Shown: positions 45,774 to 58,522, counted from the stretch's first letter. The stretch is DNA of 64,000 nt from Brachypterus glaber (GCA_958510825.1 OY294049.1:23078945-23142944); one strand, 5' to 3'. Notes: a model not told the origin generated them from the letters alone. Program-made: numbers and translations.

Positions 45774-47196
45774 TTTATTTTTTATAAATAAAATCTAATT
45801 TATTTGTGGGAAAATACAAGTTTTATGTAACAACCAAAATTTGGTATGTTATGATCCGTATATTTTATATGGTGTTAAAATTTTAAAAATAGTATAGCGC
45901 AAATAAATTCTGTAAAATGTTTTAATTTAGAAGTATTTAATGAAAAACTAATATATAATGGAAATTAGAATTTAAGGGCTTTGCATAGAAGTAGGACTTA
46001 GAAGTAAGAATTGAACTTTCATGTTCTTGAAGAATTTATTCACATTTATTTAATATATTATTCTTAAGTTAAGAAGAAATCGTTTTACTCTGTTTCCAAA
46101 GCGCCGCCTCTCTAGAATATCCGCTCCCGAATAAAGTGATAAGTGGTTAAGTATATTCTCCGCTCGAGTATACTTTAAATACGATAGAAGATTGTATGGC
46201 CAACCTAACTGAGTAAGTTATAATAAAAGTTATAATTAACCGCTGGGCTATAACCGAATTATATACCACTTCACAACAGGTAATTTTTTTGTACTTTAAA
46301 TTTTTTTTTCAAATGGCAACCCCCTTGGACGCTCTTACCTTTTTGATGCGCTATTTTAAGAGCTACAAAATGGAATACTTGTTTTTTTCTTTTACTTCCG
46401 TTTTTGCCGAAAATTAAGTTTGTTTTTAAATAAATAAAAAAATCTTTAAATGTTTTTTTTTTAGATGTAAAATTGTTTTCTGAGTTCAAAAATGCAAAAA
46501 TATACAGGGGGTGTCATTACAAAAAAATAAATTGCTTTAGTTTCCGGCAAAAACGGAAGTGCAAAATTAACTCTGTACGCCATTTTGTAACCCTTAAATA
46601 TAACCTACAAAAAAAACTGCTTTGATCGGATTGAAAACAATTCCATTCTATGGACTGAAACTTTCCCGGTATCCCGGGTGTTTCAAGAAGGTGGCTCTCC
46701 CCCCTTAACTTTTTATTTTTTTAGATAGAATCGTGAAATTTTCAGAAGCCATATTACGTATAATTTAGAATTTTTTACATATTTACAAATCAATTCTGGT
46801 TGTGTCACTTGCCAATTTTTAATAGGTCATGCAATTTTTTATTTAAATTTTTATTTTAAATATTTAGTGTTTTAATGCCAACTTTTTCCAAATGAACTAT
46901 TCATGTGTGGTATTAAACATTTTTGGTGGCACACAATTTTAATTGCTCTTGATTGCATTTTTTGGCTCCTACAATATGACATTTTTTATGTATTTTTACC
47001 CAAGGAATCTATATTTTTTACAAAAAAATCCAAAAAAATATACACATAAAAAAATTTGGGGCAAAAATGTGTTATTCCTAATACATTTTTCCGTCTAGGG
47101 ACGCTTCTGGATAGATTGAAAAATAGGAATTAACATAAATTAATTGTCCTTATTAATACTAGTATACATGCCAAAAACATTTTTCTAATTTTTCAT
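45774..47196. other. GBA1 intron with a foldback
   Basis: 46136-46275 contains AAGTGATAAGTGGT ... ATACCACTTCAC and an inner AGTATATTCTCCGCTCGAGTATACT palindrome core, another GC-tipped foldback. The rest is AT-rich with no exon. Confidence 0.45.
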
Positions 47197-47199
47197 ATG

Positions 47200-47795
47200 C
47201 ACCCCTCCTATGTTGTTTTAATTGAAAAACTATGCATATCAAACGCCCAACTCGAGTTCAAACTGATCAGTTTTAATAATGAGGTATTTTTATTAATTTC
47301 TTGCATAGTTGCAGTTTTAAAGACAGAACAAGCCATGAAGATATGTAATGCTACGCATTCCATTATATACCATTCACAGTGGATGGTACATTGCATTTTC
47401 CCAAATAATGTAACTTCAAAAAAAAAATTAAGAAAAATTTAAACTTTTTTTTTTTTCAAAAAAAAATATATACATATTATATATATATATATATTTTTTC
47501 AAAATAATTCTATTTTTTTAAACGAAATTTTGAAAAAAAAATTGTAATTTTTTTATTTTTATTTTTTAAGTTGCGTTATTTGGGAAAATGCAATGTACCA
47601 TCCACTGTGAATGGTATATAATGGAATGCGTAGCATTACATATCTTCACGGCTTGTTTTGTCTTTAAAACTGTAACAATACAAATACTTCATTATTATAA
47701 CTGGTTGGGCGGGGGTCAAAAAATATTCAAGTAATCTGAAATTTGGTATGCAAGCATAGTTTTTCAATTGAAACAACATAGGAGGGGCAATATCT
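47200..47795. mobile_element. Foldback element directly left of the minisatellite
   Basis: The left words CCTCCTATGTTGTTTTAATT, GTTTTAAAGACAGAACAAGC, AGATATGTAATGCTACGCAT and CAGTGGATGGTACATTGCAT are all mirrored on the right up to 47795. The loop (about 47420-47560) is A/T simple sequence. Single diverged copies of the arm (AGATATGTAATGCT, TTCCATTATATA) occur at 17142-17230 and 18549-18610. Confidence 0.8.
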
Positions 47796-47880
47796 TAAGC
47801 CCATGCAAAAATCACTGGGATTCTGTGACGTGCAGTCATTTAGGTCTGGGATTGAAATGGTTAAATAGACTACTTGATAT

Positions 47881-50800
47881 TTACTTGTTAAATTGCCTTT
47901 GAAGTGGGGAGTTTTTCTCGTTTTGGCCAACATATCTCACTTCTGGTTTGGGACAGTTTAAACACTATGTAATGGTAAATTACTACTTGTTAAATTGCCT
48001 TTGAAGTGGCGAGTTTTTCTCGTTTTGGCCAACATATCTCACTTCTGGTTTGGGACAGTTCAAACACTATGTAATGGTAGATTATTACTTGTTAAATTGC
48101 CTTTGAAGTGGCGAGTTTTTCTCGTTTTGGCCAACATATCTCACTTCTGGTTTGGGACAGTTCAAACACTATGTAATGGTAAATTACTACTTGTTAAATT
48201 GCCTTTGAAGTGGCGAGTTTTTCTCGTTTTGGCCAACATATATCACTTCTGGTTTGGAACAGTTCAAACACTATGTAATGGTAAATTACTACTTGTTAAA
48301 TTGCCTTTGAAGTGGCGAGTTTTTCTCGTTTTGACCAACATATATCACTTCTAGTTTGGGACAGTTCAAACACTATGTAATGGTAAATTACTACTTGTTA
48401 AATTGCCTTTGAAGTGGCGAGTTTTTCTCGTTTTGGCCAACATATATCACTTCTGGTTTGGGACAGTTCAAACACTATGTAATGGTAGATTATTACTTGT
48501 TAAATTGCCTTTGAAGTGGCGAATTTTTCTCGTTTTGGCCAACATATCTCACTTCTGGTTTGGGACAGTTCAAACACTATGTAATGGTAAATTACTACTT
48601 GTTAAATTGCCTTTGAAGTGGCGAGTTTTTCTCGTTTTGGCCAACATATCTCACTTCTGGTTTGGGACAGTTCAAACACTATGTAATGGCAAATTACTAC
48701 TTGTTAAATTGCCTTTGAAGTGGCGAGTTTTACTTGTTTTGGCCAACATATCTCACTTCTGGTTTGGGACAGTTCAAACACTATGTAATGGTAAATTACT
48801 ACTTGTTAAATTGCCTTTGAAGTGGCGAATTTTTCTCGTTTTGGCCAACATATCTCACTTCTGGTTTGGGACAGTTCAAACACTATGTAATGGCAAATTA
48901 CTACTTGTTAAATTGCCTTTGAAGTGGCGAGTTTTTCTCGTTTTGGCCAACATATCTCACTTCTGGTTTGGGACAGTTCAAACACTATGTAATGGTAGAT
49001 TACTACTTGTTAAATTGCCTTTGAAGTGGCGAGTTTTTCTCGTTTTGGCCAACATATCTCACTTCTGGTTTGGGACAGTTCAAACACTATGTAATGGTAA
49101 ATTACTACTTGTTAAATTGCCTTTGAAGTGGCGAGTTTTTCTCGTTTTGGCCAACATATCTCACTTCTGGTTTGGGACAGTTCAAACACTATGTAATGGT
49201 AAATTACTACTTGTTAAATTGCCTTTGAAGTGACGAGTTTTTCTCGTTTTGGCCAACATATCTCACTTCTGGTTTGGGACAGTTCAAACACTATGTAATG
49301 GTAAATTACTACTTGTTAAATTGCCTTTGAAGTGACGAGTTTTTCTCGTTTTGGCCAACATATCTCACTTCTGGTTTGGGACAGTTCAAACACTATGTAA
49401 TGGTAAATTACTACTTGTTAAATTGCCTTTGATGTGGCGGGTTTTTCTCGTTTTGGCCAACATATCTCACTTCTGGTTTGGGACAGTTCAAACACTATGT
49501 AATGGTAGATTATTACTTGTTAAATTGCCTTTGAAGTGGCGATTTTTTCTCGTTTTGGCCAACATATCTCACTTCTGGTTTGGGACAGTTCAAACACTAT
49601 GTAATGGTAAATTACTACTTGTTAAATTGCCTTTGAAGTGACGAGTTTTTCTCGTTTTGGCCAACATATCTCACTTCTGGTTTGGGACAGTTCAAACACT
49701 ATGTAATGGTAAATTACTACTTGTTAAATTGCCTTTGATGTGGCGAGTTTTTCTCGTTTTGGCCAACATATCTCACTTCTGGTTTGGGACAGTTCAAACA
49801 CTATGTAATGGTAGATTATTACTTGTTAAATTGCCTTTGAAGTGGCGAGTTTTTCTCGTTTTGGCCAACATATCTCACTTCTGGTTTGGGACAGTTCAAA
49901 CACTATGTAATGGTAAATTACTACTTGTTAAATTGCCTTTGAAGTGGCGAGTTTTTCTCGTTTTGGCCAACATATATCACTTCTGGTTTGGGACAGTTCA
50001 AACACTATGTAATGGTAAATTACTACTTGTTAAATTGCCTTTGAAGTGGCGAGCTTTTCTCGTTTTGGCCAACATATATCACTTCTGGTTTGGGACAGTT
50101 CAAACACTATGTAATGGTAGATTATTACTTGTTAAATTGCCTTTGAAGTGGCGAGTTTTTTTCGTTTTGGCCAACATATCTCACTTCTGGTTTGGGACAG
50201 TTCAAACACTATGTAATGGTAAATTACAACTTGTTAAATTGCCTTTGAAGTGGCGAGTTTTTCTCGTTTTGGCCAACATATCTCATTTCTGGTTTGGGAC
50301 AGTTCAAACACTATGTACTGGCAAATTACTACTTGTTAAATTGCCTTTGAAGTGGCGAGTTTTTCTCGTTTTGGCCAACATATCTCACTTCTGGTTTGGG
50401 ACAGTTCAAACACTATGTAATGGTAGATTACTACTTGTTAAATTGCCTTTGAAGTGGCGAGTTTTTCTCGTTTTGGCCAACATATCTCACTTCTGGTTTG
50501 GGACAGTTCAAACACTATGTAATGGTAAATTACTACTTGTTAAATTGCCTTTGAAGTGGCGAGTTTTTCTCGTTTTGGCCAACATATCTCACTTCTGGTT
50601 TGGGACAGTTTAAACACTATGTAATGGTAAATTACTACTTGTTAAATTGCCTTTGAAGTGGCGAGTTTTTCTCGTTTTGGCCAACATATCTCACTTCTGG
50701 TTTGGGACAGTTCAAACACTATGTAATGGTAAATTACTACTTGTTAAATTGCCTTTGAAGTGGCGAGTTTTTCTCGTTTTGGCCAACATATCTCACTTTT

Positions 50801-53800
50801 GGTTTGGGACAGTTCAAACACTATGTAATGGTAAATTACTACTTGTTAAATTGCCTTTGAAGTGGCGAGTTTTTCTCGTTTTGGCCAACATATCTCACTT
50901 CTGGTTTGGGACAGTTCAAACACTATGTAATGGTAAATTACTACTTGTTAAATTGCCTTTGAAGTGGCGAGTTTTTCTCGTTTTGGACAACATATCTCAC
51001 TTCTGGTTTGGGACAGTTCAAACACTATGTAATGGTAAATTACTACTTGTTAAATTGCCTTTGAAGTGACGAGTTTTTCTCGTTTTGGCCAACATATCTC
51101 ACTTCTGGTTTGGGACAGTTCAAACACTATGTAATGGTAAATTACTACTTGTTCAATTGCCTTTGAAGTGGCGAGTTTTTCTCGTTTTGGCCAACATATC
51201 TCACTTCTGGTTTGGGACAGTTCAAACACTATGTAATGGTAAATTACTACTTGTTAAATTGCCTTTGAAGTGGCGAGTTTTTCTCGTTTTGGCCAACATA
51301 TCTCACTTCTGGTTTGGGACAGTTCAAACACTATGTAATGTTAAATTACTACTTGTTAAATTGCCTTTGAAGTGGCGAGTTTTTCTCGTTTTGGCCAACA
51401 TATCTCACTTCTGGTTTGGGACAGTTCAAACACTATGTAATGGTAAATTACTACTTGTTAAATTGCCTTTGAAGTGGCGAGTTTTTCTCGTTTTGGCCAA
51501 CATATCTCACTTCTGGTTTGGGACAGTTCAAACACTATGTAATGGTAAATTACTACTTGTTAAATTGCCTTTGAAGTGGCGAGTTTTTCTCGTTTTGGCC
51601 AACATATCTCACTTCTGGTTTGGGACAGTTCAAACACTATGTAATGGTAAATTACTACTTGTTAAATTGCCTTTGAAGAGGCGAGTTTTTCTCGTTTTGG
51701 CCAACATATCTCACTTCTGGTTTGGGACAGTTCAAACACTATGTAATGGTAAATTACTACTTGTTAAATTGCCTTTGAAGTGGCGAGTTTTTCTCGTTTT
51801 GGCCAACGTATCTCACTTCTGGTTTGGGACAGTTCAAACACTATGTAATGGTAAATTACTACTTGTTAAATTGCCTTTGAAGTGGCGAGTTTTTCTCGTT
51901 TTGGCCAACATATCTCACTTCTGGTTTGGGACAGTTCAAACACTATGTAATGGTAAATTACTACTTGTTAAATTGCCTTTGAAGTGGCGAGTTTTTCTCG
52001 TTTTGGCCAACATATCTCACTTCTGGTTTCGGACAGTTCAAACACTATGTAATGGTAAATTACTACTTGTTAAATTGCCTTTGAAGTGGCGAGTTTTTCT
52101 CGTTTTGGCCAACATATCTCACTTCTGGTTTGGGACAGTTCAAACACTATGTAATGGTAAATTACTACTTGTTAAATTGCCTTTGAAGTGGCGAGTTTTT
52201 CTCGTTTTGGCCAACATATCTCACTTCTGGTTTGGGACAGTTCAAACACTATGTAATGGTAAATTACTACTTGTTAAATTGCCTTTGAAGTGGCGAGTTT
52301 TTCTCGTTTTGGCCAACGTATCTCACTTCTGGTTTGGGACAGTTCAAACACTATGTAATGGTAAATTACTACTTGTTAAATTGCCTTTGAAGTGGCGAGT
52401 TTTTCTCGTTTTGGCCAACATATCTCACTTCTGGTTTGGAACAGTTCAAACACTATGTAATGGTAAATTACTACTTGTTAAATTGCCTTTGAAGTGGCGA
52501 GTTTTTCTCGTTTTGGCCAACATATCTCACTTCTGGTTTGGGACAGTTCAAACACTATGTAATGGTAAATTACTACTTGTTAAATTGCCTTTGAAGTGGC
52601 GAGTTTTTCTCGTTTTGGCCAACATATCTCACTTCTGGTTTGGGACAGTTCAAACACTATGTAATGGTAAATTACTACTTGTTAAATTGCCTTTGAAGTG
52701 GCGAGTTTTTCTCGTTTTGGCCAACTTATCTCACTTCTGGTTTGGGACAGTTCAAACACTATGTAATGGTAAATTACTACTTGTTAAATTGCCTTTGAAG
52801 TGGCGAGTTTTTCTCGTTTTGGCCAATATATCTCACTTCTGGTTTGGGACAGTTCAAACACTATGTAATGGTAAATTACTACTTGTTAAATTGCCTTTGA
52901 AGTGGCGAGTTTTTCTCGTTTTGGCCAACATATCTCACTTCTGGTTTGGGACAGTTCAAACACTATGTAATGGTAAATTACTACTTGTTAAATTGCCTTT
53001 GAAGTGGCGAGTTTTTCTCGTTTTGGCCAACATATCTCACTTCTGGTTTGGGACAGTTCAAACACTATGTAATGGTAAATTACTACTTGTTAAATTGCCT
53101 TTGAAGTGGCGAGTTTTTCTCGTTTTGGCCAACATATCTCACTTCTGGTTTGGGACAGTTCAAACACTATGTAATGGTAAATTACTACTTGTTAAATTGC
53201 CTTTGAAGTGGCGAGTTTTTCTCGTTTTGGCCAATATATCTCACTTCTGGTTTGGGACAGTTCAAACACTATGTAATGGTAAATTACTACTTGTTAAATT
53301 GCCTTTGAAGTGGCGAGTTTTTCTCGTTTTGGCCAACATATCTCACTTCTGGTTTGGGACAGTTCAAACACTATGTAATGGTAAATTACTACTTGTTAAA
53401 TTGCCTTTGAAGTGGCGAGTTTTTCTCGTTTTGGCCAACATATCTCACTTCTGGTTTGGGACAGTTCAAACACTATGTAATGGTAAATTACTACTTGTTA
53501 AATTGCCTTTGAAGTGGCGAGTTTTTCTCGTTTTGGCCAACATATCTCACTTCTGGTTTGGGACAGTTCAAACACTATGTAATGGTAAATTACTACTTGT
53601 TAAATTGCCTTTGAAGTGGCGAGTTTTTCTCGTTTTGGCCAATATATCTCACTTCTGGTTTGGGACAGTTCAAACACTATGTAATGGTAAATTACTACTT
53701 GTTAAATTGCCTTTGAAGTGGCGAGTTTTTCTCGTTTTGGCCAACATATCTCACTTCTGGTTTGGGACAGTTCAAACACTATGTAATGGTAAATTACTAC

Positions 53801-53894
53801 TTGTTAAATTGCCTTTGAAGTGGCGAGTTTTTCTCGTTTTGGCCAACATATCTCACTTCTGGTTTGGGACAGTTCAAACACTATGTAATGGTAA
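47881..53894. repeat. 102-bp minisatellite, about 59 phase-locked copies, in a GBA1 intron
   Basis: The unit starts TTACTTGTTAAATTGCCTTT and contains GCGAGTTTTTCTCG (a small hairpin), TTTTGGCCAACATATCTCAC and GGTTTGGGACAGTTCAAACA. The same words recur at identical offsets every 1020 bp across the array, so no copy has gained or lost a base over 6 kb; all differences are substitutions. A degenerate half-unit seems to precede it (about 47843-47874). The left half is more variable than the right. On the + strand one frame of each unit lacks stops, giving open frames up to 948 codons, broken where GAAGTGACG or CTAGTTTGG variants occur. This frame is antisense to GBA1 and has no start context or codon conservation, so I do not call a gene. 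Confidence 0.98.
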
Positions 53895-53909
53895 ACTAGA
53901 AAGTCTTAC

Positions 53910-53986
53910 CTCAATTATATCGTTAGCGTAATCTTCACCTCTTTTCCATGATCCAGGCTGTACATGGTTGTTGAAAATACTAGAAC
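53910..53986 (-). CDS. GBA1: Glucosylceramidase (GBA1), third exon in this window
   Basis: A 77-base minus-strand exon, acceptor TCTTTTAG just above 53986, donor GTAAGA at 53904-53909. It encodes (G)SSIFNNHVQPGSWKRGEDYA then NDIIE, matching the GSWxRGxxYxxxII segment that follows the nucleophile loop in family 30 glucosylceramidases. Phases agree with both neighbours (one base in, zero out). The 102-bp array ends about ten bases beyond the donor, so the intron's 5' end is essentially satellite DNA. Confidence 0.93.
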
Positions 53987-55262
53987 CTAAAAGAATTAAT
54001 CACGATAACGTATGCAGTGGCGGATCTACGGGAGGGGGGTAATGGGGGTAACAGCATAAAATAATCGTAATGTTTTTAGGAAAATATTTTTTTCTAAATA
54101 TGCATTTTAATCATATATTCTCACGAACCTAAAACTAAAGTCAGTTTTCCGAACTAAATTCTATTTAACAAAGTTTTCTGTTGGTTCACTGCCATTTAAA
54201 AATTACCTGAGTCAAATAACCAGACACTGTTTTCACTGAATTACATTACCAAACAGCAAGATTGATTTTATCTCCCCCTCCCCCCCCCCCAGGACCATTT
54301 CCTGGACCCGCCTCTAAACGCGAGAACGCTTTGAGCTAAAGGCTTCAAATTTGGATCATAGCCATGTTATAAAAATAAAATTGTGGGTTGGTTCCTTTTT
54401 GAATAACTTTTGTTAAACATTTTAAAATTACATATTAGTACATATAAATTAATATCTATCAAATAAGTCTATAAAAATAGTTAATTTTAACTCGTTTTAA
54501 CGATACCTAGCCTTCCAAATCACTATAAATATATTAAGTTTATTTAACGTTTATTTTTCATAAAAAGGCACATAACTTCGATTCTTTATATGTTAAGAAC
54601 TATCTAACGTAAATTACTATATGTATTTAGTCTGACCTGGTGCGACCGGATTGTGCGAAAAATTAATTGGAAGTGCGATTTTTTAAGGTTAAACAAAGAA
54701 AATCGCATATTTTAGTTTTTTAAAGGCCAATAAATTAACTAAACTAAACTAAACATGGCAGGTTTTACCACAAGTTCCTTCAAAGTTATTAAAATTTTTA
54801 ATTTTTTATAAAGACAAAGCATAATTCAATTAGTTACTTTAAACATATTCTTTATAATAAGGCTTTGAATTTTTTAGGGGCAATTGAATTTAGTATAATT
54901 TTGAGATCGGAGCATCATAATAAATTTGCCTATTTCATTGTTGCATCAAAAAATTATGGACGTGATTTAAAAATTTAAGACTATATTTTCTAAATATATT
55001 AAAGTATTGTTAAACAAAACATAAAATTAAATTTGGAAAATTGGAAACTTTATAACCTTTAAATTTCCTTATTTTGGCCATTAATGGTCACTGTGAGCCG
55101 TAATGTCGCGTAAATGATAATGTTCTTAAGCAGAATGAACAAAGCTACAAATTTTGCGAACATTGGCTATCTTATCTCAAAATGGCTATTTTTGGACGTA
55201 CTGTTTTTCCACTGACCGATTTAATTATAAAATTAATAATTATTAGGTATGAGCATTATTAC
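53987..55262. other. GBA1 intron, no exon or clear element
   Basis: Mostly AT-rich. Around 54020-54050 and 54275-54315 are C/G runs (GGGAGGGGGGTAATGGGGG and CTCCCCCTCCCC) with CGGATCTACG / GGACCCGCCTC. These could be the two ends of a diverged 290-bp element. 54300-54365 repeats the AACGCTTTGAGCTAAAGGCT words of the family tail near 9735. Confidence 0.4.
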
Positions 55263-55407
55263 CTGAGCATGCCTCTGTACCAAGAATAAACAAATCAGGA
55301 TGACTATCATGAGTTTCCACAAGGATATCAGGATCGGACCTGGTATCCCAGTACCAATGAACAGCAATGCCATCCACAAACTTTTTTGTTTCGTTTTTGT
55401 CCAAAAC
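55263..55407 (-). CDS. GBA1: Glucosylceramidase (GBA1), second exon in this window, with the catalytic nucleophile
   Basis: A 145-base minus-strand exon between acceptor TTTGACAG (above 55407) and donor GTAATA (55257-55262). It encodes VLDKNETKKFVDGIAVHWYW, DTRSDPDILVETHDSHPDL and FILGTEACS. The GIAVHWY strand and the (S/T)EAC segment are diagnostic. The Glu of TEACS aligns with the human nucleophile Glu340 (mature numbering). The acid/base Glu235 would be in exons right of the window. The first codon follows a phase-0 junction with 61292-61405, and the last base starts the Gly codon completed at 53986. Confidence 0.96.
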
Positions 55408-55945
55408 CTGTCAAATTCATAAATAATGTGTCAAACAGTTTAAAATATAAAAAGTAAAGGTAAAGTAGGTAAATATTTATTGATAAAAAAGTTGAAAATA
55501 GTTTATTGCTTTTTTCAGGTTTTTCTTACGATTTATATCTTTCTAAGGTAATGCGTGATTTCTGTTTGTAGTCCAGGAGATAACTACAGAACCGTTCTGG
55601 GCATTAAGCAGGCCACTTACTAGGGAGCATGTTGGCGAACGGAGTTGTCGTCAACAATTTGCCAAATCTGTATGTTGGTTCGTCAACATGCTGCTATGTT
55701 GCAGGCCCCTAGGGCGAGACCGAAAAGCCATTCTTTTACCCATACTCTTCTTTTCTTTCTCTTGATCATGACCACTTATATCCTTTTACCACCAAAAAAT
55801 ATTTTACTCTTTTAGAGGTTAATATTCTTAAATTAGTTTTCACTCCCCTAATGTATGTGTTTAGCTTATTTATTTTACTGGTTTATTAGGCAATTGATTA
55901 AGCATCAAAATATGGAATAATCTCATATTTGAACAAAAATGCACT
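55408..55945. other. GBA1 intron, no exon seen
   Basis: Contains a GC-richer patch at 55590-55720. Nothing was recognised. Confidence 0.35.
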
Positions 55946-57572
55946 TACCCAGTCCGCACATACATGGATGCAACATCACAAAGAAAGATTGTTTAGGTAA
56001 CAAGTGCCATATTACATGAGACGTAACATACATATGTATGCTACATAACATGCCCCATAACAGAAAGATTTTTTAAGTTACATGTGCCATATTACATAAG
56101 ATGTAACATACATATGTATGATACATAACATGCAATATTGCATGTTATGTATCATATATATGGTATGAGAACATACCAGATACATAAAATGATATGAATT
56201 AACCATAATATGGTGACCGTATGTACAGGTTAATAATAATAATCCGGTCGACTTGAAATTTTCAGGAAAAATCCGAGGTGAAGATCCCTATTATTTTTGA
56301 AAGTAATCCCACCAAAAACAAAAAATTTATGGAGGGATAAAGTTTAAAAAAAAAATCGAAAAAAGCTGAAAAAATATTCCGATTAACGTAATTTTTTAAG
56401 GAAAAATTACTTTTATTATAAAAATCAATTCTACAAAAACAAAAAATATTAAAAATTTTGAAAAAAATTTTAGTTTTTTTGAAAACTTTTTTTGAAAAAT
56501 TTAATTTATATTTTTTTCAATAATTTTTCGTTTTTCAAAAAAGATCTTTAAAAAAAAAAACAATTTTTTTTCATTTTTTATGATTTTTTTTAATATTGCT
56601 TGTTTAAAACTTCAGTTTGGTTCGACTCGGATAAAACTCACAAATAAGTTATTATTATTATTATTGGTTAAATCAAATTTACTTTTTTAAACTTATTTTG
56701 GAAATCTACAAATTCCCATAATCGTTGAATACGCCTATCCGCATTCATGGTATAACTATAATTATAATTATGTAATATCTTGTAAAATACAGAAATCAGA
56801 GATGACATCACATTGTGATTTCTTGGAAATAGAAATTAGAATTTTGAAGTTCCCGCCAAGCAATCTAGTAGTAGAGTATGGCGTCATAATTAACGGAATA
56901 GTGTTTGTTGTTGTTGTTAATTTTTGTGTTGCAAAAGCTATTTTTTGGAGAGTGTTTTATGATAGGTTAGTAATAAAACTAATTATTAGTTTATACAAGT
57001 TTTATAATCTACATAATCGTAATACTTTTTTTAAAATTAACCTCAAAATAAGATTTCAAATTATAATGGATTATACTTTTTTAGTAAATTATAATATGCA
57101 GTTGTGTCATTTATTGGAAATGATGACGTCAGTGAGATTCCATCCCATGGGATGGATGATGTATCCCAACACAAAAAATGTTTCCCAATTAATTGCAAAA
57201 AAAAGGTACCTATTACCTATAAAAACGGATAGATAAAATAAATGGAGAACATTTGAAGTCATTGTGGTATGTTAATCTATATTTATGGGTAAGCTGTTTG
57301 CTGAGAATTATCAGGTTCTATGTGACAACTTTGATGAAAAAGAGATATACTTTTTTTATTTATTTATCCTCAAGGAGTTGGGATCCTTAATGTAAAAGGC
57401 TGAAGAAAACTAAAACTTGTTCTAAATGTATTTTGCGAGCTAAATCTCCTGCGAAATCTTGTGTACCACCCTCGCGAAATCTTGCGAAATTCCCGAAATC
57501 TTAAATAATTTAACACGTTGGCTATCATGAGAGTCACCGGCGACTCTCGGTATTTTTTACACGGTACCATCA

Positions 57573-57810
57573 GGGAACGTTCAAATATTATGTAACGCAA
57601 ATTGTACCAAAATTCATACACTTCATACCCCGGTTTTCGCATTATTTAAGGCTGTAGAGATTTCATATTTTGGCTACCCCCCCTAACACACCCCCTATTA
57701 GGGGGGTAGGCAAAATATGAAATCTCTATAATCTATAATAACGCGAGAGCCGGGGTATGAAGTGTATGAATTTTGGCACAATTTGCGTTACATAATACTT
57801 GAACGTTCCC
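57573..57810. mobile_element. 238-bp palindromic MITE of the GGGAACGTTC family
   Basis: GGGAACGTTCAAATATTATG and its complement at the ends, TCA on both sides (57570-57572, 57811-57813). Nearly the whole element folds on itself through ACTTCATACCCCGG, GTAGAGATTTCATATTTTG and CTACCCCCC around a loop near 57690. A half copy lies at 10347-10470. Confidence 0.9.
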
Positions 57811-58369
57811 TCACCGGCTACTCTCAGTAGCATAGGTTAACATAATATTGTAACTCTTAAACTGCCGAAACAAAAGCATCCATATTATAGGTGTGGTACA
57901 CCAGAAGTACTACTTATGTCATATTTCAGTGGGACGCGGTAATATTGGTGAAAAAAGTTGTAAAAAATGTTTTATTAATATCACAGTTACACAAACTAAA
58001 GTTGGATCTCCGACAGACTCGTCTAGTCTGTCTGCCGCTTAATCCGAGTCGGAGTTTAAAAATTGGGTCCCATTTTCAAAATAAACTCAAAAAAACATCC
58101 TTTTTGTACTCTTTCGCTAGGTTTTTTGAGGTCTTTTTAAAAACTTTTAAATTTCGACCTCACATTCGCATTCAGCGGCTCAAAATATATAGGAATTGAC
58201 TAGTCGAGTCCTTCGAAGATCCATTTTTTTTGTGTGGCGCTGTATTTATTTTATTCTTAGAGATTTTAAATGAATTTTTTTTTGTGTAATTTACGCAAAA
58301 ACGTATAATATATATATACTAAGTATATTATACTTGAAAATGTAAAATTATTTAGTTTTTTTTAGACTT

Positions 58370-58522
58370 TGCGAGAAATCTTGCGAAATCCCCCAAAATA
58401 TTTCAAAATCCTGCGAAATCTTGCCAACTCCCGCGAAATCTTGCCAACTCCCGCGAAATCTTGTCAAATCTTGGGTAATGCAAAATTTGGTGTACGCGAG
58501 TTCGTATGAGATTTACCCCTCG
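58370..58522. repeat. GCGAAATCTT short tandem repeats ending in a CGAGGGGT terminus
   Basis: Repeated units CCCGCGAAATCTTGCCAACT and GCGAAATCCCCC fill 58370-58480, and 58516-58522 reads CCCCTCG, the terminus type of the hAT-like elements at 464-1809 and 45601-45765. A separate cluster of GCGAAATCTTG lies at 57430-57505. Probably a third, rearranged member of that group. The left end was not found. Confidence 0.5.

Noticed and set aside
47881..53894. CRISPR array
   Set aside because: The repeats are contiguous with no unique spacers, and the DNA is eukaryotic.
51085..53931. 948-codon open frame (and others at 47995-51069)
   Set aside because: It is the stop-free frame of a 102-bp satellite, antisense to GBA1, with free amino-acid change between units and stops in several copies.
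56802..57236. 144-codon open frame in the GBA1 intron
   Set aside because: No recognisable domain, hydrophobic and AT-driven composition, flanked by repeats. Not enough to call a gene.
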